From the NCBI GenBank assembly GCA_017473165.1, contig JAFUNA010000035.1, positions 1-64,000 on the forward strand: 64,000 bases of DNA, in the 5' to 3' direction. This DNA comes from Clostridia bacterium (lineage in GTDB: Bacteria > Bacillota > Clostridia > Oscillospirales > Acutalibacteraceae). This document shows positions 45,146 to 51,966 of the stretch, piece by piece. Both the position numbers and the translations under genes were made by a program. The notes below the pieces were generated by a model, which saw only the letters and a program-made list of their open reading frames with translations, did no database searches and was not told where the DNA came from. Within the stretch, counting starts at the first letter, position 1; each line of letters opens with the position of its first letter.

Positions 45146-46036
45146 ATGGCTAATTGTCCCAAGTGCGGTCGTAAGCTTACTATATTGGATTGGAAACCCA
45201 ACTGTCCCGGTTGCGGTGTAAATCTTGTTTATTACGGAATGGAAGAAAGACTTCTTGCAGAAGCCGATGCGGCTGAAGCAGAGCACGCAAAACTTCAGAA
45301 GAGAATTGACAGACTCAAGGCATCTTTTGTCGGCTCAAAGCTCACAATAATCAGAATCATTCTTTCCGTTCTTCCTATTGCAACTCTCCTTTTGCCTCTT
45401 TGCTCCGTCAGCTACAGCGGTCCGTTTATTGAGGCAACAACCACAAAAGTTAACGCAATCGAGATTTACAATATCGTTTCTTCGCTCGATTTCGACGGAC
45501 TTTTCACAATGATCGGTTCATCGGTTCTCGGCTCAAGCTTCATCGGCTATCTCGGAGCATTGGTATGCATCCTTCTCTCACTTGTTTTTGTTATTTTAAG
45601 CCTTGTTATGCTTACAATATCATGCGGCCCCAGAGGCAAGTCAAGAAACATAACCCTTAACGTTATCACAATTCTCCTTGCAGCGGGTTCAATCGTTTTC
45701 TTCAATCAGTTTGCAAACGGAATCAACACCGTTTTCCCCGATTTCATCAGCGGAAAAATCAGCTACGGTATCTTTGTTTATATCGGTGCACTTGCTCTTC
45801 TTCTTGCAATCAACATTGTTCTTGCAGTTAAGGGCATCAACGTTAAATATAAGCAGTGCTATGTTGGCGGAATTCCCGCAGAGGAATATTTCGAGCTTGT
45901 TGAAAAAGGCACTGACATCGAAGTTATCCACGGAATGATGGCAGAAGCACTTAAGGCACAGGCTGATGCAAAGAAAGCTGAAACAGAAAACAAGGCTGCT
46001 GAAAAGGCAGAAGAAAAAGAAGAAGCTAACGCATAA
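45146..46036 (+). CDS. Zinc-ribbon multi-pass membrane protein
   Basis: About 296 residues starting at ATG 45146 behind GGAGG. The N-terminal zinc ribbon MANCPKCGRKL...CPGCG has two CxxC pairs. A coiled-coil stretch (about 33-58) and four transmembrane segments (about 70-235) follow. The cytosolic C terminus ends in a Lys/Glu/Ala-rich helix (AEKAEEKEEANA). Function unknown; single-gene unit with terminator at 46051. Confidence 0.7.
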   Translation: MANCPKCGRKLTILDWKPNCPGCGVNLVYYGMEERLLAEADAAEAEHAKLQKRIDRLKASFVGSKLTIIRIILSVLPIATLLLPLCSVSYSGPFIEATTTKVNAIEIYNIVSSLDFDGLFTMIGSSVLGSSFIGYLGALVCILLSLVFVILSLVMLTISCGPRGKSRNITLNVITILLAAGSIVFFNQFANGINTVFPDFISGKISYGIFVYIGALALLLAINIVLAVKGINVKYKQCYVGGIPAEEYFELVEKGTDIEVIHGMMAEALKAQADAKKAETENKAAEKAEEKEEANA

Positions 46037-46050
46037 TTTAATCAACAAAT

Positions 46051-46087
46051 AACCCGCAGAGGATTATCCTTTGCGGGTTTGCTTTTT
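46051..46087 (+). terminator. Terminator of the zinc-ribbon membrane protein
   Basis: AACCCGCA/TGCGGGTT with an inner AGGAT/ATCCT stem, then a T-rich tract. Confidence 0.85.
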
Positions 46088-46090
46088 GCC

Positions 46091-46159
46091 GTAGGGGGCA
46101 TAACAAATTTCATTGCAAACCTGCGGTTTGCCCGGGTTGTCGGGTCGCCAACCCCTACA
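46091..46159. repeat. GTAGGG palindromic element, full copy C
   Basis: 69 bp with ends GTAGGGG/CCCCTACA. The left inner hairpin GCAAACC/GGTTTGC (46115-46131) is perfect; the right inner stem is GGTTG/CAACC. Same architecture as copies A and B with unrelated stem sequences. Confidence 0.75.
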
Positions 46160-46178
46160 GATTTAATTTAATTTGAGA

Positions 46179-46202
46179 GTAGGGCGGGGGCTTGCTCCCG
46201 CC
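46179..46202. repeat. GTAGGG repeat, half copy
   Basis: GTAGGGCGGGGGC with the partner TCCCGCC around a TTGC loop, 20 bp from copy C. Confidence 0.65.
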
Positions 46203-46208
46203 GAAAAT

Positions 46209-46247
46209 CACAAAACGGAGATTGCCGCAAAGCATCTCCGTTTTGTG
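46209..46247 (-). terminator. Terminator of the LCP gene
   Basis: 14-bp perfect stem CACAAAACGGAGAT/ATCTCCGTTTTGTG. Confidence 0.8.
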
Positions 46248-46250
46248 CTG

Positions 46251-47864
46251 TTAACGATAAATATATTCGGGGTTGTTTTCTTCGGAATATCCGTAATCGG
46301 GATTATATTCGGTGATTTCTTCATAAGGATAACCGCCGAAATCCGAGCTTGAAGGCTCTTCATAGGGATAGCCGCCGGAATATTCCGTTGTGGTTTCTTC
46401 ATCCCACGGGAATCTGAAGGCTGTGGTTGATTCGTTTTCATCTCTGCCGAAAATATCGCCGATGTTGCCGAAGGGGTTTCTGCCGGTTGTTGATTCAGTT
46501 GTTTCCTCAAAATAAATTCGGTTGCCGTATTGGTCGGTGAGATATTCAACGGTTGATTCTTCGCCCGTGACCGTAACGTCATAGTTGGGGTCAATATCGC
46601 TGTATTCGCCCTCGTAGTTGCCCGAGGATGAGGATGAGCCTTTTGCAAGAGCGATTGCGGAAACGTGAGTTTCGGGGTTGATGTCGATGTTTGTCTGGTC
46701 ATAAAGAGCAAGCTGAAGCTGTCTTGCTGCCTGAATGTAGTCAACAATCCAGACGAAAAGATTGCCCGTATAAGTTCTGAAGCTGTCAACGCCGTAGCGG
46801 AATTCCTCGGCGGGTTCAACCATGCTGACAATATCGTATTTGAGCCAGCCTTCGCTCAAAGCCTGTGTGCCGTATTTGAGAATCTGGGTTGAGCTCATGT
46901 TGGTTGTAACATAGGGAAGGAAGGTTTCGATTGCGTTGTCGAGGTCAGCAAGTGAGGATGCCTTAACATTTTTAACAACGGAGCTGATGAGCTCACGCTG
47001 ACGTCTTGTTCTTTCAACCTCGCTGTCAAGCTTTCTGATTCTTGCATAAACAAGAGCCTGTGTGCCGTTGAGGTGAACGCTTTCGCCTGCGGAGAAGCCC
47101 TTGACCCTTGTTGTGCGGTTCATATAGTTTGCTTCCGCTTCGGTTATGGGCACGGAAACGCCGCCGAGAGCGTCGATTACCGCAACAAAGGATTCGTAGT
47201 TAATCGAAACGTAATAGTCAATTCTGACCTTGTAGTTGTTGGAGATAACCTCCATCAGCTTTGCCGCACCGCCCCATGCATAGGAGTGGTTTGTTTTGTC
47301 AAATCTTTCGCTGCCGTTGATTTCCATGTAGGAATATGAGTCACGAAGGAAAGAGGTTATTGTGATTTTCTTGGTTTTGGTGTTAACCGAAACAAGCATC
47401 GTTGAGTCCGAGCGGTGTGAGCCGCCCTCGTTATCCTCGCCGATAAGAAGAACATTGATAACCTTTTTGCTGTAGATTTTTTCGCCGTTGTTTGTTGCCC
47501 AGGAGCGAAGGAGGTCTTTGATTGAGTTTGCACTGGCGATATCCGAAATCGTGTTGAAGGTCATGTTTTCGTCAAAATCCTCTTCAAGGGCAAAGGTTGC
47601 GTCGGGGTTTCCCGTTGCACCCGAGTCGTTGTTGATAAGAGAAAGCATTTTTCTTAAATATGCTCCGCCTGCCGCAGAAACAACGAGAACAAGGCAGATA
47701 ACAATGCTCAATATTGCCTTGAGATTTCTTTTTTGATTTTTCATGAAGAAGGGCTTGAACTTATATTTCATGAAATGGTTTATTTTGTTTTTGAAGCCTT
47801 TCGGCGTGCTGTAGCTCGTGATATCTTCGTATTTATCAGAGCTGAATTTCTTTTTTTCGCCCAA
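46251..47864 (-). CDS. LytR-CpsA-Psr (LCP) family glycopolymer transferase
   Basis: Membrane-bound enzyme that attaches teichoic-acid-like or other polymers from lipid carriers to peptidoglycan. About 537 residues: cytosolic tail, transmembrane segment (about 48-70) and LCP domain. The domain shows LLIGEDNEGGSHRSDSTMLVS, SFLRDSYSYM (pyrophosphate-binding Arg/Asp) and VYARIRKLDSEVERTRRQREL. A long acidic Thr/Glu/Tyr-rich tail with a repeated GGYPYEE unit ends the protein. The start is inferred as TTG 47864 after TAGGTGAT. The upstream frame extends 12 codons to another TTG without a ribosome site. Confidence 0.9.
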   Translation of the reverse strand: MGEKKKFSSDKYEDITSYSTPKGFKNKINHFMKYKFKPFFMKNQKRNLKAILSIVICLVLVVSAAGGAYLRKMLSLINNDSGATGNPDATFALEEDFDENMTFNTISDIASANSIKDLLRSWATNNGEKIYSKKVINVLLIGEDNEGGSHRSDSTMLVSVNTKTKKITITSFLRDSYSYMEINGSERFDKTNHSYAWGGAAKLMEVISNNYKVRIDYYVSINYESFVAVIDALGGVSVPITEAEANYMNRTTRVKGFSAGESVHLNGTQALVYARIRKLDSEVERTRRQRELISSVVKNVKASSLADLDNAIETFLPYVTTNMSSTQILKYGTQALSEGWLKYDIVSMVEPAEEFRYGVDSFRTYTGNLFVWIVDYIQAARQLQLALYDQTNIDINPETHVSAIALAKGSSSSSGNYEGEYSDIDPNYDVTVTGEESTVEYLTDQYGNRIYFEETTESTTGRNPFGNIGDIFGRDENESTTAFRFPWDEETTTEYSGGYPYEEPSSSDFGGYPYEEITEYNPDYGYSEENNPEYIYR

Positions 47865-48032
47865 AAAATCACCTACATATAATAAATTGATATAAATCAA
47901 CTGAAAAGTCGCTTATTTGGTATTATAACACAATTATCTTCAAAAGTTAACAGTATAGGATAAATTTATTTGAAAATTTTTTGTGAATTTTGGTACGGTA
48001 TTTGGCAAAATGCAATAAAAAAGAGAGCTCTT

Positions 48033-48078
48033 GGGCGGCACATCATAAGGAATTTAACTTCCTTATGATGTGCCGCCC
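48033..48078 (-). terminator. Large perfect palindrome, probable terminator of the deacetylase gene
   Basis: 20-bp exact inverted repeat (48033-48052 and 48059-48078) around a 6-nt loop, with weaker outer pairing GAGC/GCTC. On the minus strand a T-rich run (TCTTTTTTATT) follows, so it can end the deacetylase transcript. It is much longer than ordinary terminators here and may be a mobile hairpin element. Confidence 0.75.
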
Positions 48079-48096
48079 TTGCGGCTCCCTTAATGA

Positions 48097-49152
48097 TTAT
48101 TGTTTTGCAAGAAACGCCGAGCTTATCCATCCGCTGCCCGCTTCGAATGAAATGAATGCCCATTTTTCAACGGCACTTTCAACCGTAACCGCAGTACCGT
48201 TGGGAATTTCGGTAACAATTTCCGACTCCGTTGAGGGCTCAACACGCACGTTGACGGTGTCATACTTGCTTCTGACTGTGTAATGACCGCTTGCAAGAGT
48301 TGTTATTTCCTTGGGATTTTCGGCTTTGCGGTAAACCGTACCGTCTTTGAGCTCAACTCCGAAAGCATCAAACATTTCGCTGACAGTAACAAGCTTGAAG
48401 CCCTGCTCAACAAGCCCCTTGACAATCAAATCCGTAAGGTCAGCCGTAAAATTATAAATGTCATGCATAAGGATGATATCGCCGTTTTTTGCTTCTGCGA
48501 CAACACGGTCGGAAATGGATTTTAAATCAGCCTCACGTTCTTCGGCGGTTCTGTCGGGATGTGCGGCATCCTTGAATTTCCAGTCCTCGGTGTCGATTGA
48601 CCACTGGATGATTGGCATACCGATATCGGACTCAACGCCCTTGTATGCTCCTCCGGGAACACGGAAAAGGGTAGGGGATGAGCCTGTTATTTTCTCGATT
48701 TTTTTGTTGGGTTCATCAACCTGCTCACGCAGAACGTCATCGGTGCACTTCGTCAGATTTTTGTGACCGTCGGAATGGTTACCGATTTCACAGCCCATTC
48801 CCGTTGCACGGCGAATGATTTCAGAGCCCCGTTCGATATTGTAGCCGACAACAAAAAACGTTGCAACGGAATTGTTTTCTTCAAGGATGTCAAGAATTCT
48901 GCCCGTTGTGGAGGAATGCGGTCCGTCGTCAAAGGTGAGTGCAATGAGCTTGTCCTCGCTGCTGTATTTTGAAGTGGTTGAGGAAGAATCGGTTTTTGTG
49001 TCCGAAGGTGTTTGCGAGGTTATTTCGATGTCATAGCCGCCCTGCCCCGAAGGCTCGGGAGTTTCGGACGGATTTTTGTTGCAGGCGGAAAAAACCGTCA
49101 TAAGAGCAACAAAAACAGCAATAATGCCTGTAAATTTAAAACGTCTTTTCAT
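48097..49152 (-). CDS. CE4 polysaccharide deacetylase lipoprotein with SH3 domain
   Basis: 351 residues: signal peptide with lipobox VFSACN (Cys about 24) and a Ser/Thr linker. The NodB domain has LTFDDGPHSS (catalytic Asp and metal ligand), GNHSDGHKNLT (His ligands) and FRVPGGAYKG. A C-terminal bacterial SH3 domain (about 285-351, VNVRVEPSTESEIVTEI) binds wall glycan. It probably deacetylates peptidoglycan N-acetylglucosamine or -muramic acid, as PgdA/PdaA do. It is encoded beside the LCP gene, which fits envelope maintenance. Confidence 0.92.
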   Translation of the reverse strand: MKRRFKFTGIIAVFVALMTVFSACNKNPSETPEPSGQGGYDIEITSQTPSDTKTDSSSTTSKYSSEDKLIALTFDDGPHSSTTGRILDILEENNSVATFFVVGYNIERGSEIIRRATGMGCEIGNHSDGHKNLTKCTDDVLREQVDEPNKKIEKITGSSPTLFRVPGGAYKGVESDIGMPIIQWSIDTEDWKFKDAAHPDRTAEEREADLKSISDRVVAEAKNGDIILMHDIYNFTADLTDLIVKGLVEQGFKLVTVSEMFDAFGVELKDGTVYRKAENPKEITTLASGHYTVRSKYDTVNVRVEPSTESEIVTEIPNGTAVTVESAVEKWAFISFEAGSGWISSAFLAKQ

Positions 49153-49289
49153 CTTTTATCTCTCCGAAAATATTTTGTCCCTACATTTTTATTATATAAC
49201 AAAAACGCAGATCATAATTTCATAAAAGAAAAAAGAGAAAATTGTAATAATTTTTAATTTTTTCGTAATATTTGTAACATAAAAAAGAA

Positions 49290-49315
49290 AAACCGCCTCC
49301 GGAGAAGCGGTTTTT
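49290..49315 (-). terminator. Terminator of the oxidoreductase gene
   Basis: Stem AAACCGC/GCGGTTT with TCC/GGA inside, T run on the minus strand. Confidence 0.8.
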
Positions 49316-49325
49316 AACTTCATTT

Positions 49326-50567
49326 TCAGTCCTCAAGCACCTTGAAATAGTTTTTAATCTGCTCGTCATCGGGCTTGTAGTCGGTCTGTGAGCAGCAGGG
49401 GATGTTCGGCTTGCTGCCGTCGGTGCCGTAAAAGGGAGATTGTCTGTCATTTTCGTATTCCTTGCGGCATTCCTCAAGGCGGAAATCGGGAATGTCATAG
49501 GCTGCACCGTTGTTAAGAATTGAGCGGTGAGCAAGAATTGCGACGGATGACATTGCAACGGCAGAATATATATCGTAGGGATGCTCGGGCTGCTTGCCGG
49601 CTCTGATGCAGTCAAGAAACATTCTTGCAACAATATAGTCGCCGCCACCGTGACCGCTTTGATTGATGTTTTCTTCGTCGCTGTCATTCCATGACGGCTC
49701 GTAGAGGTTGATTTCTTCCTTTCCTTCGGGGATTGCCCATGGGCTGTAGCGGAGCATGATTTTATTGCCCATGCCGCGAAGATTCTCAATCTGTCCGTTT
49801 TCGCCGCAAAGACGGTAGGCATTATGGTGAGCACCGAATGCCGCACAGCCCGTCACTCTGAAAACAGAGCCGTCGTCGTTTGAGGTGGTTATGATTGCGG
49901 CTCTGTCGCCGACGTGTCTTGCGGTTGCGATTTCCTTCACGGGGGAAAATACAGGCACGGCAGCGACCTTTTTGGGGGTAGCACCCGTTGCCCACATGAG
50001 CGGAGCAAGGGAGTGTGTTATATAATAGGTGCGGGGAAGATGATTTCTCCAGTGCTCAAAGAAATAGACATAGTCTTTTATGAAGCTTGAATCGGTTTCG
50101 GAAAACGGGTGGTTGTATTCGCCCTCCGCAAAAATAATTTTGCCGAGAGTGCCGCCGTTACAAACGCTTTTCATCTCACGGTTGAAAATCATCTGGGGAT
50201 AATTCTCTGCCAGCATATAAACGGAGTTGCTTTTTTCGTATGCACGCAAAAGCTCAACGCCCTCTGCCATTGTGCCGTTGCTGATGCACTCGGAGAAAAC
50301 GTGAATTCCTTTTTCAAAGCATTTTATAGCATAGGGGGCGTGCTCGTGAAAATAGTTTGCGAGCACAACGGCATCCATTTCCTGCTCGATGAAGTCATCG
50401 AAATTATCAAAAGCGGCAACATCCGTGCCGAGGTTTTTAATGCCTTCTTTTCTTCTTTTTTCGTTGAAATCACAGAGAGCAACGATTCCTGCGCCTGCGA
50501 GCATAAGATTTTTTGCAACCTCAACACCTCTGCCTGCGCCAAGTATACCGATTTTGATTTTATTCAT
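49326..50567 (-). CDS. Gfo/Idh/MocA family oxidoreductase
   Basis: 413 residues: Rossmann domain with GILGAGRGVEVAKN (dinucleotide loop) and CDFNEKRRKEG, followed by the alpha/beta C-terminal domain. The usual EKP lysine motif is altered to VFSECISNGTM (about 90-100), so the conserved catalytic Lys is missing. Histidine-rich segments (FEHWRNHLPRTYYITHSL) may bind metal or act instead, as in some atypical family members. It likely oxidises or epimerises a sugar or cyclitol. AGGAGG precedes the start. Single gene. Confidence 0.85.
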   Translation of the reverse strand: MNKIKIGILGAGRGVEVAKNLMLAGAGIVALCDFNEKRRKEGIKNLGTDVAAFDNFDDFIEQEMDAVVLANYFHEHAPYAIKCFEKGIHVFSECISNGTMAEGVELLRAYEKSNSVYMLAENYPQMIFNREMKSVCNGGTLGKIIFAEGEYNHPFSETDSSFIKDYVYFFEHWRNHLPRTYYITHSLAPLMWATGATPKKVAAVPVFSPVKEIATARHVGDRAAIITTSNDDGSVFRVTGCAAFGAHHNAYRLCGENGQIENLRGMGNKIMLRYSPWAIPEGKEEINLYEPSWNDSDEENINQSGHGGGDYIVARMFLDCIRAGKQPEHPYDIYSAVAMSSVAILAHRSILNNGAAYDIPDFRLEECRKEYENDRQSPFYGTDGSKPNIPCCSQTDYKPDDEQIKNYFKVLED

Positions 50568-50614
50568 TGCAAAGACCTCCTGCTGATTATACTAGTTACC
50601 CTATCAAATAAAGT

Positions 50615-51644
50615 TTAACAGATGAGGAATTCAAATGCAAGAGAATGAAAATAAAAAAAGATACCCAAACCGAAGTTTGAGTATCTTGCTTTGGTGACCC
50701 TATCGCTTTCAAAATCGAACGAATCTGTAATTCTTTCGTCTGAAGCGGAATGGGTACTTTCATTGCTACTTGATTCTGAACCTTTTGAAATATCTATGCC
50801 TATTTTAACCTTCGGGTCGGGATTCCCGTCATCACCGTAGTAAATATAAACCTTTTGCAAAATAGGACTTTTCAGAACTGCCCTCATATGTCGATAATAA
50901 AGCTTTGCTCTTTTATCATCTGTATCATAATCAACGGAGTCCGGTTCAAGCTGTTTTGACATTGCAATCAGTGAAGCAATATCAAGCCAACTGTTAATGA
51001 TATTAAAAAGTCTTTTCTTGTCCAAAATCTTAACGCTGTTTTTCGCTTGGTCAATCAACTTGTTAAGCTGCTTTTTATCTTCTTCCAGCGGAGCAAGATA
51101 ATCCTTTGCGGTTTCAATTCCTATTCCCTGCATAACAGCCATCATAATATTGTCAATTTTCTTTTGTACCGATTTCAGTTGTTTCTCATATTGTGCAATC
51201 TGTTTTTGTTCATAACTGTCATTCGATTTCTTCTCAACATAAAAATCAACATATGCTCTTATTGCTTCTTCGTTTGGGAACAGCTTGAACATCAGCATTT
51301 CATAAACCTGATTTTCAAGTTTTTCCTGACTTATTGCTTTGTATTTGCATTTTCTCACTTTTGCCTTGCGGCATTTGTAATATGTATAAAATGTACCCGT
51401 TGCAGAATATCCCGATTCACCTACCCAGGCTTCACTGCAATTGCCACAGAACACTTTATCAGATAGCAGATATTCTCTCTTAGCTTTGCCGTGAGCATTC
51501 GTGTGTGCTTTTTGTGCCAATTTCAACTGTGTCTGATGATATGTGTAATCGCTGATAATTCTTGGCATACCGTCAGGGACTTCGATGTCTTTCCACTCTC
51601 TGCTTATGAGAACTGTATCGGGCATATATAGCAGCGGCTTTCAT
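50615..51644 (-). pseudogene. Large serine recombinase with an internal out-of-frame deletion
   Basis: An AAAGGTG site and ATG 51644 encode MKAAAIYARYSSHKQR, the exact opening of large serine recombinases including the catalytic Ser. The frame then shifts and reads only a few codons to a stop. In the other frame the protein resumes at EWKDIEVPDGMPRI, in the recombinase domain, followed by the zinc ribbon (CGNCSEAWVG, CRKAKVRKC) and a long coiled coil. Roughly 190 codons between are gone, so it cannot act. The 3' end reads through a terminator hairpin (50658-50687). It is probably the remnant of an integrated element. Confidence 0.9.
50658..50687 (-). terminator. Terminator inside the end of the recombinase remnant
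   Basis: Stem AAGATAC-CAAAC/GTTTG-GTATCTT with a GAAG-type loop, T run on the minus strand. Confidence 0.7.
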
Positions 51645-51927
51645 ATTCAAACAACACCTTTCGCTAATAATCGTTTGGTATACAATATGGTTGACAGGTT
51701 AATTTTACAATATATATATTTGTCAATACGCTATATCGGCGTTATTAACACCCTTGTTAAATGATGTGTAATGCATAAACCCCGTTTTTCGCCATCAAGG
51801 TCATCTTATATTCAGATTCAAAAAAACCACAAAAACGTCCTTATATATCAACGTTTGTGAGCAATAAATCATTACATTAAATCTAACAAGCCTAAAAATA
51901 TAAGTCTTAAACAGAAACTACATACAA
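51645..51927. other. AT-rich intergenic region, no gene seen
   Basis: About 280 bp without a supported reading frame. It holds an inverted pair of TTGACA/TGTCAA elements (around 51681-51716) flanking an AT-alternating stretch, possibly the old recombinase promoter. Confidence 0.4.
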
Positions 51928-51966
51928 AGCAGCAGGCAACATCGTTATGATGCTGCCTGCTTTTTT
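51928..51966 (-). terminator. Terminator of the helicase gene
   Basis: GCAGGCA-CAT stem with its complement ATG-TGCCTGC; T-poor tail on the minus strand, so efficiency is uncertain. Confidence 0.55.

Noticed and set aside
46251..46831. Open frame of 207 codons inside the LCP gene (46208-46831)
   Set aside because: It is the alternative frame of the repetitive Glu/Thr/Tyr tail of the LCP protein; Ser/Thr/Pro-rich and without a start site.
50594..50708. Near-repeat TTACCCTATC / TGACCCTATC as a recombinase attachment core
   Set aside because: Only about 9 bp match, and another TTACCCTAT occurs by chance near 59960; no proof of integration boundaries.
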